A stretch of DNA of 64,000 bases from Rhineura floridana (GCF_030035675.1 NC_084482.1:223554943-223618942), one strand, 5' to 3'; counted from the stretch's first letter, positions 43,301 to 60,578 are shown. The notes: generated from the sequence alone by a model not told the origin. A program made the numbers and translations.

Positions 43301-43601
43301 TTTGGTTCAGTTCTGAGTTGTAGTTTTGGCCTACAAGCAGCAGCATGCTGTGGGCCTTGTTCTCTTCATATCTTTAGTGATAGTAAAGTTCTTTTTCTTA
43401 TATATACACTCTGTGTGGCCTTTTCCCTTCAGAATACGTTTAAGTTCCACTGAGACTAAGTCTCAATGCAGGAAAGACCCACAGCCACCTGAGTCTGCAA
43501 CCAGCCCCAGGTCAGAGGAGATCCAAGCATGAAATGGGCGCAACTTGGATAGCCAGTGTTTTCCTGTATTCTGAATGCTGCTCTTTTCTTCCCTGTTGTA
43601 G

Positions 43602-44273
43602 CTCCACCCTTTCCTGGGAAACTCCAAGTTTTCCAATTCTTCAATGGCCTGAGCATATTTGGATAAGGACAGGGAACCGACAACCGACTTGGACATCATG
43701 AACTGGGTGAAGTTTTCCAATAAGTCAGTGCTCAGGGTGAAGTTTGGGAGTTTATACAGTAATACCTCGCATTAACGTACTCAATGGGACCAGAGCGAGT
43801 ACGTAAACCAAAAATGTCCTTAAAGTGAAGCACTATATTTTAAAACTTTTTTTACCTCTCCTTCATGCGGAGCCTCAAAGCCCCACACTAAAGCCTCTGC
43901 TGCTGTGCTGCCATGCCTCCCAGCTGATCACGATCGGGCCTCCCAGCTGATTTGCGGTGGCGCAATCACGTCTATTTCCACCCCCGCGCGCTAAAGCCTC
44001 TGCTGCTGCACTGCCGCTCCTCCCAGCTGATCGCAATCATGCCTCCCAGCTGATTTGCAGTGATGCCATCACGTCTATTTCCACCCCCACGTGCTAAAGC
44101 CTCTGCTGCTGCGCTGTGTTTCTGGAGAAATACAGGCATATGGAGCATGTATGTTGTAGCGAGGCGACGTTAAGTAAAGCGACGTTAAGCGGGGTATGCC
44201 TGTACAGACAGAGATCCCCAGACCTAAACTGCACCATCGACCAGGAGGTCATTGTCCCAAATGGCTCAACCAG
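43602..44273 (+). pseudogene. V2R exon 4 pseudogene, split by a MITE
   Basis: After the acceptor ttccctgttgtag the plus strand reads LHPFLGNSKFSNSSMA, an in-frame TGA, then AYLDKDREPTTDLDIMNWVK and [14 protein letters not shown]. It then breaks at a 445-bp MITE and resumes RQRSPDLNCTIDQEVIVPN to the donor gtaggg. Without the MITE it is about 225 bp, against 228 in the intact gene. Flanking intron sequence is also homologous (cagaggagatccaa before, ggctgacttcaaatt after), so a larger segment was duplicated in inverted orientation. No other exons of this copy were found. Confidence 0.9.
43758..44202. mobile_element. pogo/Tigger-like MITE
   Basis: 445 bp, starting CAGTAATACCTCGCATTAACG and ending CGTTAAGCGGGGTATGCCTG, with TA on each side. 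TA target duplication and a CAGGxATACC terminus are typical of the Tigger branch of Tc1/mariner. The interior holds two related 110-bp units (ctaaagcctctgctgctg, cctcccagctgatt). No transposase. Confidence 0.85.
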
Positions 44274-44937
44274 GTAGGGGAAATGACGTATTTCATTTTG
44301 TTGTATTTCTCTAATTAGAGTATCATGCTCTGTGTGGGGCTGACTTCAAATTTCTCTAGCATCTAGCATTTCTTCAAGATCTAGCAGTGGGTCACTGTCA
44401 AAATGTTGTATGGGGGGAGTGTCAAATGTCTCTTTAGGTGTTGAAAGGGGCTGCTTATTTTAGTAACTGAATGAGGTGGCCAAGGGTTTCCCCACCCCCT
44501 GCCACATTTATACTGTAAAAAAAAAAGTCCTCATATGTCTGCAGCAGCGTGAAGATTCAAGGAGCCTCCTGGTTGGCTGTGATAACCTACAAGCACACAC
44601 ACACACACACACTTTTTACTTTTTAAACTAAATTTAATGATGATTACAAAGAGGTATAACTTACGTAGAGCAGCTTCACTCTCACATATAAGTATAAACA
44701 TATTTTTTAATCAAAAATAACAGTTGAAATCATTGTTTTATATATATACTAGGGGCTTCGGCCCTGCTCACGTTGCTCACCAACCACACCTACAACCCTG
44801 CCCCACAACCCCCTCCCCAATTCCTCTACCTGTAGACCTTGCCAACCCCTCAGAACTAACTCTTTAAACTACGGGTGGGCAACCTTCTTTGCTGTCATCC
44901 TCTGGGCCAACTTTGACAGGAGGCTGGGCAACCCACG

Positions 44938-45300
44938 TCAATTGGAAATGGACTGCCTTCAAGTCGATCCCGACTTATGGCTCCCCTATGAATAGGGTGT
45001 TCATGGTAAGCAGTATTCAGAGGGGCTTTACCATTGCTTCCCTCTGAGGGGAGTCCTCCCCAGCTGGCTAGGGCCTGCTCAGCTTGTCACAGCTGCACAA
45101 GCCAGCCCCTTCCTTGTCAGCAACTGCCAGCTGGGGGGCAACTGGGCTCCTTGGGACTATGCAGCTTGCCCACAGCTGCACAGGTGGCAGGGCACGTAAC
45201 CCCTGAGCCACTCACTGTGGGGTGATCTTTAGCTGGCCCTTGACACCCAGGAGACATGAGCGGGGATTTGAACTCACAGACTGGACTTCCAGCCAGGCTC
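44938..45300 (-). mobile_element. Sauria SINE variant with long head
   Basis: On the minus strand it has a B-box-like motif (gagttcaaatccccgctc), a long GC-rich middle (agctgtgacaagctgagcagg) and the normal Sauria tail with BovB end. The same variant occurs at 56170-56822, so it is a real subfamily. Confidence 0.75.
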
Positions 45301-45408
45301 TCTTCCTCACTGTACTATACCATGACATAACTGTGGTGTTACATGAAGATAGTTCACAGGGTGGGAGCCAAAATGTTCCTTACTGCTGGTACAATGAGTT
45401 AGTGTGAG

Positions 45409-45840
45409 GGATTTAGACCTGGTTAAGCCCTCATGCTTTCCCCTCCCTTTCCCCCCTTTAGACCTGGCTAAACCCTCCCCTGTGCTTCCCCCTTTAGGCT
45501 TAGCTAAGCTCCCTCCTTTTCCACCCCTTTAGACCTGGCTAAGTCCCCTCCCTTTCCCCCCTTTAGACCTGGTGAAGCCCACACTTTCTCCCTCCTCTTT
45601 AGACCTGGCTTAGCCCCCTTTCTTTCCCCCCTCACCTTTAGACCCATCTAAGCCTACCCCTGTTTCCCCCTCCCTTTTAGACCTGGCTAAGTCTCCCTCT
45701 ACTTTCCCCTCTCCTCTTTAGATCTGGCAACCCCCATTTCCCCCCTCCCTTTAGACCTGGCTAAGCCTCCCCCTGCTTTCTCCGCTCCCCTTTAGGCCTG
45801 GCTAAGCCCCCTCCTTTTCCTCCCATTTAGACCTTTGCCA
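45409..45840 (+). repeat. Pyrimidine-rich minisatellite (ttagacctggctaag)
   Basis: About eleven degenerate units of roughly 35-45 bp, each a tttagacctggctaagcc core followed by a C/T-only spacer. The repeat continues into a second degenerate array. Confidence 0.85.
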
Positions 45841-46070
45841 TTTGCTCACCTCAGCATTTCCCTGCCCCACCCACTTGCCATTCACCCACCCTGCCCACTT
45901 GCTATTCATCTGCACTGCCTGTTCGCCATTTGACCACCCCACCTGCCATTTTACCAGACACCCACCTGCCCTTTGCCCATGCCCCCTGCATGCCATTCAC
46001 CCATTCCCCACGCCCACCCAATAAACATCCACCCACACCTCCTACCTGCCCCCCACTTCCATTCTTGCTT
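45841..46070 (+). repeat. Degenerate (gccattcaccca) array
   Basis: Short imperfect repeats of the type ttgccattcacccacc and tgccatttgaccaccc occur about ten times. The array is C-rich on the plus strand and adjoins the preceding minisatellite. Confidence 0.7.
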
Positions 46071-46580
46071 CCCTCACTCCCTCACCTCACTTGACTTCCT
46101 GCCACCACACCACGATCCCATGTGTGACAGTATGACAACTTACAAAAACATTATGCAGTTTGGTAAAATACTTTTTTAATTAAAAAACCCCCCAAAAAAG
46201 TATATTAAAAAAAATAACAATTTCTACTTCAGGAAACACAGGCAGTGAAGTGGTGATGAAATGATGTTCTAGGGCCTTCCATTTCCCAACATCTCCTGGA
46301 TGGATGCAATACCTCTTGCCATCTCCTCCTCTGTGTTTAAAAGAAAATGGTAAATTATAGGTCAACCATTCAAAGGCAACTGTTGTCACAGAACATTTAG
46401 CAATGGTGCCTTAAATGATGTGTGGAGCAAGTTCAAACTAAAACTGTTGCGACACTACTCCAATCTTTGCAGTTAGTTTGACAGTAGTGTGTTGTTGATA
46501 CTGAACTTCTTAAAGATGGGCAAGATGGGGGACCAGTTATCTTTAGGTCCTTTAGATCCCAAAACACCAAAAACACTATT
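46071..46580. other. Unassigned stretch downstream of the KRAB/Myb gene
   Basis: AT-rich sequence with no recognised coding domain. It could hold the 3' untranslated region of the gene ending at 47664 or a further spliced exon, but nothing proves this. Confidence 0.3.
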
Positions 46581-46582
46581 GT

Positions 46583-47065
46583 TGTTGTTATGTGCCTTCA
46601 AGGCGATTACGACTTATGGCGACCCTATGAATCAGCAACCTCCAATAGCATCTGTCATGAACCACCCTGTTCAGATCTTGTAAGTTCAGTTCTGTGCCTT
46701 CCTTGATGGAATCAATCCATCTCTTGTTTGGCCTTCCTCTTTTCCTACTCCCTTCTGTTTTCCCCAGCATTATTGTCTTTTCTAGTGAATCAGGTCTTCT
46801 CATGTTGTGTCAAGTATGATAACCTCAGTTTCATCATTGTAGCTTCTAGTGATAGTTCTGGTTTAATTTGTTCTAACACCCAATTATTTGTCTTTTTCAC
46901 AATCCATGGAATGTGCAAAGCTCTCCTCCAGCACCACATTTGAAATGAGTTGATTTTTCTCTTATCTGTTTTTTTCACTGTCCAACTTTCACATCCATAC
47001 ATAGAGATCGGGAATACCATGGTCTGAATGATCCTGACTTTAGTGTTCAGTGATACATCTTCGCA
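46583..47065 (-). mobile_element. BovB 3' end
   Basis: Encodes [19 protein letters not shown] and [19 protein letters not shown] on the minus strand, then the usual tail (ccttcaaggcgattacgac on the plus strand). Confidence 0.88.
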
Positions 47066-47194
47066 GGGGAAAAAATCAGGTTTATACCAAATTTTTACTA
47101 ACTAATGTACATTTTGCTCATTAATCTGCCGTTCAAATTTCTGTTCAGTACTGAAATTCTGACAGAAATAGCCACCGTATTTCACACAGATAGA

Positions 47195-47612
47195 TAGAGA
47201 GAACAAGGTGGTTCATGACGGATGCTCTTGGAGGTCACTGATTCATAGGGTCGCCATAAGTCATAGTTGACTTGAAGGCACATAACAACAACAACAAAGG
47301 CACAATAATTGGGTGTTAGAACTAATCAGAACTGTCACTAGAAGCTAACATGATGACACTGAGGTTATCATACTTTGGACACATCATGAGAAGACCTGAT
47401 TCTCTAGAAAAGACAATAATGCTGGGAAAAACAGAAGGGAGTAGAAAAAGAGGAAGGCCAAACAAGAGATGGATTGATTCCATAAAGGAAGCCAAGACCT
47501 GGACTTACAAATCTGAACAGAGTGGTTCATGACGGATGCTCTTGGAGGTCGCTGATTCATAGGGTTGCCATAAGTCGTAGTTGACTTGAAGGCACATAAC
47601 AACAAGAAGATA
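47195..47612 (+). mobile_element. Two BovB 3' ends in tandem
   Basis: A short end (47195-47300, tail ggcacataacaacaacaac) is followed directly by a longer one (47310-47612) starting in attgggtgttagaactaatc. Both are plus-strand and end in the same tail. Confidence 0.82.
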
Positions 47613-47663
47613 CAGAGAGGGACTGATATCAACATGAAAGCTAGTGAAGGAATCAGGTGTAAG

Positions 47664-53163
<5,500 letters not shown>

Positions 53164-53669
53164 GGGGCTGCCTGTGGGGTGATAAAGGAGGAGGCGTGAA
53201 GTCAACGAGGCCACCTCTGGGACTCTCACAGCTGTTGCCAAGATGCCCTGTGAAGCAGGGAGTCCCTCCCCGAATATCCAGGGCACAGCTATTGCCGCAA
53301 TGCACTCTAATGTGGAGAACAGCTGTCGAGGCGCATCATCCCGTTGCCTGCAGGGGAGATACAAGGGATGCGAGGAATTTATACAGATTTGGATTTCAGG
53401 GTTTTAAATATTATCAACTGCCTCAAGTCTTCTGAGAGCAGTAACTGCTCAAAATTAAGAAATGAGGTGCAATTTTTCTGTGTAATTTTCCTTCATGCTC
53501 AGTTGGCTTCCGGATGCTCTGCCCGTAAAGAGCCTTTAACAGGTAAGCCCTAAGTATCTCAGATCTGAGACTTGCCCTTCATCTCCCCGAAATAGCAAGC
53601 CAGCAGGGGGAACAGTGCAGGAGGGGGCTTAAAAAAGAAGAGAGAACAGTGTGGAAAGGGAAGCACGAG

Positions 53670-53990
53670 CATGGCTTCTTGAAGGGTAAGCCCTGTCTCA
53701 CTAACCTATTAGAATTCTTTGAGACTGTCAAGTTTGAGACTGTGTTTTTAAATTGTTTTAAATTGTGTTTTAAATTGTTTTTAAAAGGTGTGTTTTTAAA
53801 TTTGTATATGTTTTTTTTTAATGTTTTAGTTACTGTAAACCGCCCAGAGAGCTTCGGCTATGGGGCGGTATACAAATACAATGAATAAATAAATAAACAA
53901 GCATATTGACAGAGGTGATCCAGTGGACATAGTGCACTTAAAACTTTCAAAACGCTTTTGACAAGGTACCTCACTTAAGAATGGTTCATA
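53670..53990 (+). mobile_element. CR1 reverse-transcriptase fragment split by an L2 tail
   Basis: CR1 sequence ctgtctcactaacctattag to gactgtc (53735) resumes at aacaagcatattgacagagg (about 53897) and runs to acaaggtacctcactt. Between them lies a 160-bp T-rich L2-like 3' end (gtaaaccgcccagagagctt, ggggcggtatacaaatac). Confidence 0.78.
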
Positions 53991-54347
53991 GGTTATACCC
54001 CCCCACACACACACGCAGACATTCTTTTTCCTTGAAGAGCTGCTTTCAAGTTTAATCAAACTGAGTCGTAGATAATGCCTAACTCTGAAAAGTTCAAATC
54101 AAAAGCTATCCAAAAATATATCAGTGGGTCTAATAAGACCTGATGCTGGCTTATGGGACTCCAAATAGAATAAAGGGAAAGAGTAGCAGAGGTTTTCTTC
54201 TGAATTTAAGCAGGACTGGACCAGGAGTCAGATATTTCACCAAGAAACATGTAAGAGATGTAAATGCAGCAGGGGATCTGCCCCGACTCCAAGCTCTGCT
54301 AAAACCGAGAGGCAGGTTGGTAATAACAAACCACTATTACACATCAG

Positions 54348-54530
54348 CTGGAGCCAGTGTCATGTAGTGATTAAGGTGTTGGACTATGACCTGGGAGACC
54401 AGGGTTCGAATCCCCACACAGCCATAATGCTCACTGGGTGACCTTGGGCCAGTCACTGCCTCTCAGCCTCATGAAAACCCTGTTCATAGGGTTGCCATAA
54501 GACAGAATCGACCTGAAGGCAATACATAAC
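54348..54530 (+). mobile_element. Sauria SINE, short form
   Basis: Head ggagccagtgtcatgtag, B box gggttcgaatcccc, and tail gttgccataagacagaatcg. It lacks the middle segment. Confidence 0.85.
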
Positions 54531-55090
54531 ACATCAGGACAACGCCTGAGAATGAGAGAGATTCTTAGGATTCAAAGTCCTTCCTTCACAGGAAGATTCT
54601 ATAGCCTTTGGGAAAGCAATAAAAATTCAATCCATCCATGTCGTGACATGATACTGAGTGTTGATCAGGTCATAAAGCAACATTAGCCGCATGGCTCAAC
54701 ATCTCATTCCCAATTAAACAAAAAATGCAGTGTTTTCCAACACAGGGTCAAATGGGCCACACAGGCAGTTAAAACTGTCACCTGCCCCCTGATGTCCTCC
54801 TGCAAATGCCCTGAGGCCATCCCTGCTTCCTCTCCATCTGGGCAGATGTTCAACTGGGACATCTGCAGGGGGAAAGGGTGAACCCTGCCTGCCAATTCTT
54901 CCTTGCAAATGCCTCTGCTCCACCCCAGTGCAATGTCTGATTCCATACTCATCGTTCCAGCTGCTGGAGGCAACATACATTGTTCAACGCACGCACGCAC
55001 GCACACACGAAAAACAAAACAAAACAAAAAAATAGCGTAAAACTAAGTCAGATATCAGATGGGGTGGAGGAAGCTGACAGCATTCAAAGC
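54531..55090. other. Unassigned stretch
   Basis: No gene recognised. Holds a short (CGCA)n/(CACA)n run at 54990-55010. A 107-codon minus-strand frame lacks motifs. Confidence 0.3.
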
Positions 55091-55099
55091 TTTAAACAC

Positions 55100-55412
55100 A
55101 AAAGGCAAATAATTGGGTATTAGAACAAATTAAATCAGAACTATCATTAGAAGCTAAAATGATGAAACTGAGGTTATCATACTTTGGACACATAATGAGA
55201 AGACATGATTCACTAGAAAAGATAATAATGCTGGGGAAAACAACAGGGAGTAGAAAAAGAGGAAGGCCAAACAAGAGATGAATTGATTCCATCAAGGAAG
55301 CCACAGACCTGAACTTACTAGATCTGAGCAGGGTGGTTCATGACAGATGCTATTGGAGGTCGCTGATTCATAGGGTCGCCATAAATCGTAATTGACTTGA
55401 AGGCACATAACA
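55100..55412 (+). mobile_element. BovB 3' end
   Basis: From aaaggcaaataattgggt, catactttggacacataatg, to attgacttgaaggcacataac. Close to the other ends in the window. Confidence 0.88.
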
Positions 55413-55436
55413 GCAACAAAAGAGAACAGCCCCAAA

Positions 55437-55642
55437 CAAAGGGCAGGATAGAGAGGCAAGCTCTGGTGCTGGAAGAAGTTAAAAGCTCAATGCGTTTCGG
55501 AACTGGTCCTTCGTCAGGAGCTGTGAGGATCTGTTTATCTTTCCTTTGTCAGGCAATGCACATTCTCTAAAACAGGCCCACACAAGGAGTTAAGCTTTCA
55601 ATAAACTTCTTCCAGCACCAGAGATTGCTTCTCTATCCTGCC
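55437..55642. mobile_element. Inverted-repeat MITE next to BovB tail
   Basis: Imperfect inverted arms of about 40 bp: agggcaggatagagaggcaag with ctctggtgctggaagaag at the left, and cttcttccagcaccagag with cttctctatcctgcccct at the right. The loop contains gcgtttcggaactggtcc. BovB tail sequence (cttgaaggcacataac) is present on both sides. Confidence 0.7.
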
Positions 55643-56169
55643 CCTTGAAGGCACATAACAACAACGAAAACTAATTCTTTGAACTGGACCCAGAAATGCC
55701 TATATGTTTAATTTCATAGTCACATTTTCACTTTAAAAAATAATACAAGCAGATGCGAAGGGACCCCAAATGCAGAAACAGCCGCAGTTTCCTTGACAAG
55801 ATACACAAATAAGGACCGAGCGATCCTCCTCTGCAAATTGTTCCAGAGCTGTTTCCCTATAGGTAAATTAATATAGCCCCAAATTTTACCTTTTCATCAC
55901 CTGTCCTGAAGATCCATCTCAAGAGCACTCAGCTGGGGCTTGATGGTTAACAGCCCCTCCCTTTGCTGAGGCTTGGAGCTTCTGTCATAATGTCATAATG
56001 ATGCCTTTGCATGCAGCCTAGGCCATCTCTATGGTAACGCCAATGGCCATTAAACCCCTGCAACGAGGCCACCATCTGCCTGACTCTCCAAGTCATTCGA
56101 TGTTTCAATTCACAGTCTAAGCCTGAAGAAGAATTTTAGCATGACCTCAAAGACCTAGGAGAGGTGAGC

Positions 56170-56822
56170 GTTCATTGGGGAGGATAGCCTGGCTGGGAGT
56201 CCAGAGTCTGTGAGTTCAAATCCCCGCTCATGTCTCCTGGGTGTCAAGGGCCAGCTAAAGATCACCCCCACAGTGAGTGGCTCAGGGGTTGCGTGCCCTG
56301 CCACCTGTGCAGCCGTGGGCAAGCTACATAGTCCCAAGGAGCCCAGTTGCCCCCCAGCTGGCACTTGCGGACAAGGAAGGGGCCGGCTTGTGCAGCTGTG
56401 GCAAGCTGAGCAGGCCCTAGCCAGCTGGGGAGGACTAGCCTCAGGGGGAGGCAATGGGAAACCCCCTCTGAATACTAAAGGTAAAGGTGTCCCCGCACTT
56501 ATAGTGCGAGTCGTTTCCGACTCTTAGGGTGATGTCTTGCGACGTTTACTAGGCACACCGTATATATGGGGTGGGATTGCCAGTTCCTTCCCGGGCCTTT
56601 CTTTACCCCCCAGCTTATTTTGGGTACTCATTTTACCGATCACAGATGGATGGAAAGCCTAGTGGACCTCGACCCCTTTTACCGGAGATTCGACTTCCTC
56701 CTTCTGTTGGAATCGAACTCCGGCCGTGAACAGAGCTTCGGCTGCGTTACCGCCGCTTACCCTATTCGTAGGGTCGCCATAAATCGGGATCGACTTGAAG
56801 GCAGTCCATTGCTATTTTTACA
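56170..56822 (+). mobile_element. Sauria SINE variant split by another SINE
   Basis: A plus-strand copy of the long-head variant at 44938-45300. It runs to ccctctgaatact (56477) and resumes with ttaccctattcgtagggtcg to gaaggcagtccattgc. The insert is at 56481-56763. Confidence 0.8.
56481..56763 (-). mobile_element. tRNA-like SINE nested in a Sauria SINE
   Basis: On the minus strand it begins ggtaagcggcggtaacgcagc, has a B-box-like ggagttcgattcc and ends gtgcggggacacctttacc. The GC-rich head with a canonical B box points to a tRNA-derived SINE different from Sauria. The 3' body (cccaaaataagctgggggg) is unassigned. Confidence 0.6.
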
Positions 56823-57204
56823 AGAGACCCAGTTCCCTCTTTAAAAGCTTAATGCTACTCCATGTGTGCAGCAACGAGGGATGTGGCACCTCTGAGAATG
56901 ATGGATGGATGGAAGTTGCAGGGTTTCTCAAGTGGGAGCCAGAGAAGGAAGGAGCCTCAGAGTGGGAGATTGGGGCAGAGAAGGCTCTCTGGTGGGACAG
57001 TGTGCAGTGGGGAAAATTAGAAACACCCGCAGTGGAAGCAACTGTGGCAAATGGTGGCTGTTTAGCTCTTTTTTCCTGCACGCGCCACTTTTTGCATATA
57101 CAATCATACAACACACATGCATGCACCCACCTTGCTGCCACTGCTGAGGGAGAGAAAAGAAGAGGGCGAGGTACAATATTGTTCATTTCTATTATTGATG
57201 TTAA

Positions 57205-57512
57205 TATAATTGGGTGTCAGAACAAATTAAACCAGAACTGTCACTAGAAGCTAAAATGATGAAACTGAGTTTATAATACTTTGGACGCATCATGAGAAGA
57301 CCTGATTCACTAGAAAAGACACTAATGCTGGGAAAAACAGAAGGGAGTAGAGAAAGAGGAAGGCCAAACAAGAGATGGATTGATTCCATAAAGGAAGCCA
57401 CAGACCTGAACTTACAAGATCTGAGCAGGGTGGTTCATGACAGATGCTCTTGGAGGTCGCTGATTCATAGGGTCGCCATAAGTCGTAATCGACTTGAAGG
57501 CACATAACAATT
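57205..57512 (+). mobile_element. BovB 3' end
   Basis: From attgggtgtcagaacaaatt to cgacttgaaggcacataac. Encodes [19 protein letters not shown] and [19 protein letters not shown]. Confidence 0.9.
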
Positions 57513-57559
57513 ATTGATGATTTTCTTGTATTTTTGCACAATAAAAACAAATAGGTAAG

Positions 57560-58080
57560 AATATATAAAAATCCATTACAAATTACAGCCCGTCGAAATG
57601 CACAACAGCAAATGAGTGAATAAGTTTCTAACAGCAGCAGTGATCAGGTCTCCCTTCCTCCAAATGGATTCTGAATAAAGATGGGTCTTGACCAACTGCG
57701 TGAAAGTATTAAAAAGATCAGGCCAGACACACCTCAACAGGGAGAGAGTTCTCTGTAAGAGCAGCCACTGAGAAATTTGTTTGCTGGCCCTTTCTGCCAT
57801 TTCCCTCATCCCATGTAGGGACCACCAAGAAGGCCTCAACTGCAGATCATAAAGCACTTGCAGGTTGAGACGGGTGAAGGTGTGGTTGACTGGCTACTAG
57901 CGTACGAGCCTGGAAGAACCTCCAACCTTGCCAATATGAGCATTGGAAATGGCTTCTGTTTGGTTCAAATGGCAACAGAAGCAAAGGGGCGGCAGAAGGC
58001 CTGGCAAACAAGTAGCTGAAGGAGTTAATATTAGTCATCTCAGCTGCGATGATATTGCAAGACACATGCACAGGTGACCT
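57560..58080 (-). repeat. Possible decayed LINE 3' region
   Basis: A 93-codon minus-strand frame (57857-57576) resembles the noncoding 3' regions of L2-like elements seen elsewhere, but I see no catalytic motif. Low confidence. Confidence 0.25.
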
Positions 58081-59725
58081 TCTTGCAATGCAATCGAATC
58101 AGACATCATTGGGGGCCCCTCAGGAGAGGAGACCATTCTTTTGAGTCCAAATCAGTACCGTAGTGGCAAATTCAGAAGTACAGGGTCCCTTCATGATAGT
58201 CACAGCCATGCGCTCCCCCTCTTTTTGCTATTGGGTTGAGCATGAGATCCTTGTTAATACCTTGCCCCACAACATCCCTAGGAGCCCAAACAGTATGAGA
58301 GTGTTAGCTATTGAAAAGAGTCTTCTCAGTGCCTGACTCACCTTTCACTTTGATTAGCTCCAAGCAGCAGGAAAGGACAAGGAAGCATGTTAGAAGACTC
58401 TTCTCAGTAGCTAACATACTCCCCTTTCATGCTGATTGGCTCACAGGATGCTGGAGACATAGGGACCATGCTGGGACCCTGCTCCCAAAAAAGTAAGGAG
58501 TCTAAGGCCTCCAAGACCCAGGAAGACTACACCCCTGGTTAACTGACACGTCAGTCCAGTTCATTCAGTCAGGCATGAGTCCAGCTCGGTTCAGACCGAA
58601 CCTGACAACCCTCCCCCTCCCCTCTCCTGCGAAATTACGATGCCCAGTTAGGCATCACCAAAAAATTGGGTAAAAGAGAACAGACATTTGCATAAAAGTT
58701 GTGTATGCTAATTTATATGCATAGAAGCTCACTTTAAAGCTTTTTTTTTTTTTAAGTGTAGGTGGATGACTACACCCCTGGTCCACATGCATCCAAGGTA
58801 GCTGGAGAGTGCCTAAGACCACCTGTCCCCACAAACAAAAATTCACCACAACACTGTCACCATGCCAAGGTCACCACTTGGATTCCACTCCTGAGCAGGG
58901 ATTTGAACCTCAGACACTTTCGACATAGTTCAGTATTAAATAGGAAGGGATACTAATAATAACATGATACACACAATGTGTGCAAGATGACTCACAGTGG
59001 GCACCCAAAATTTAGAGTGGCACGTAAAAGTTCCCCACCTCACAACATTCCAATGTCCCTCACAACAACCCAGTGAGGTGGGCTGGGCTGAGAAATAGCC
59101 ACTGGCTCAAGGTCACCCAGGGAGCTGCGTAGCTGAGTGGGAGACTTGATTCTGGGTCTCTCTGGTGGACAAGTGAATGCCTGGAAAAAAGCAATAAATA
59201 ATGGGGGGTGGACTGTTTTTCCCTGAGTTTTTCCCTAAGCTTTCACATCTTTACTCCCTGGTCTAAGTGCAGTGCTCTGCACCCTCCCCTAGTGCTCATT
59301 TTGTGTCTATGTGTATAGAAGAACCTCCTGACTTCTGCATGGCTAAAATGCAACTTATGTAACAGTTGCTCTACCCACTTTAGCCCCTGGCCCCGCCTGC
59401 CACTGGAAAAGTGGTCCCTGGAAGGCTGCTCATGAGGAAATGTGACCCTCGGGCTGGGAAAAAAAATCCCTCATCAGCACTAACCACTTCATTATACAGC
59501 CTCTCCACCTGGCCCACCTCATAGGATTGTTGCGAGTATTGCCCAGCTATTGTATTTTGGACCCTCAGTAGAACTAGGAGGGCCCCCTGCCGGCATGGAT
59601 GTTCCCAAGGCGAGCATTGAGGCGGCCGGTCAGGAGCCAGGCTGGCAGGACCAGCAGAGAGAGACCCTCAGCACCCCTCCTTCGCTGGGCCAACCCTGCA
59701 AGAGAAGCTGAGATGCACCCCACTT
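58081..59725. other. Unassigned intergenic sequence
   Basis: Two diverged direct copies of about 85 bp occur at 58310-58470 (gagtcttctcagtgcctgac and gactcttctcagtagctaac). A SINE-like phrase (gaggtgggctgggctgagaa, ctcaaggtcacccagggagc) lies at 59075-59160. No gene recognised. Confidence 0.3.
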
Positions 59726-60578
59726 TGATCATATGGAAAGCAGGATTGGACCAAGATGAAGGAGGTGTGAAAACTGGAGGAACAAATATCAATAATTTAC
59801 GATATGTAGACAATATCATACTACTAGCAGAAACCAGTAATCTGAAATGAATGCTGATGAAAGTTAAAGAGGAAAGCACAAAGGCAGGACTACAGCTGAA
59901 CGTCAAAAAGACTAAAGTAACGACAAGAGAAGATTTATGCAACTTTAAAGTTGACAATGAGGACATTGAACTTGTCAAGGATTATCAATACCTTGGCACA
60001 GTCATTAACACAAAATGGAGACAATAGTCAAGAAATCAGAAGAAGGCTAGGACTGGGGAGGGCAGCTGTGAGAGAACTAGAAAAGGTCCCCAAATGCAAA
60101 GATGTATCACTGAACACCAAAGTCAGGATCATTCAGACCATGGTATTCCCAGTCTCTATGTATGGACGTGAAAGTTGGACAGTGGAAAAAGTGGGTAAGA
60201 GAAAAATCAACTCATTTGAAATGTAGTGTTGGAGGAGAGCTTTGCACGTACCACGGACTGTGAAAAAGACAAATGATTGGGCATTAGAACAAATTAAACC
60301 GGAACTGTCACTAGAAGCCATAATGGTGAAACTGAGGTTATCATACTTTGGACACATAATGAGAAGACCTGATTCATTAGAAAGTATAATAATGCTGGGG
60401 AAAACAGAAGGGAGGAAAAAGAGGAAGGCCAAACAAGAGATGGATTGATTCCATAAAGGAGGCCACAGACCTGAACGTACAAGATCTGAACTGGGTGGTT
60501 CATGACAGATGCTCTTGGAGGTCGCTGATTCATAGGGTCACCATAAGTTGTAATTGACTTGAAAGCACATAACAGCAA
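59726..60578 (+). mobile_element. BovB LINE 3' portion, 850 bp
   Basis: Starts in the reverse transcriptase (EGGVKTGGTNINNLRYVD), with the catalytic aspartates changed (YVDN in place of YADD). It continues through [18 protein letters not shown] and the C-terminal helices to the 3' tail gaaagcacataacagcaac. Two or more frameshifts are present. Confidence 0.9.

Noticed and set aside
45409-46070. Possible CRISPR-like array
   Set aside because: The units are degenerate, the spacers are C/T-only and not unique, and the genome is vertebrate. It is a minisatellite.
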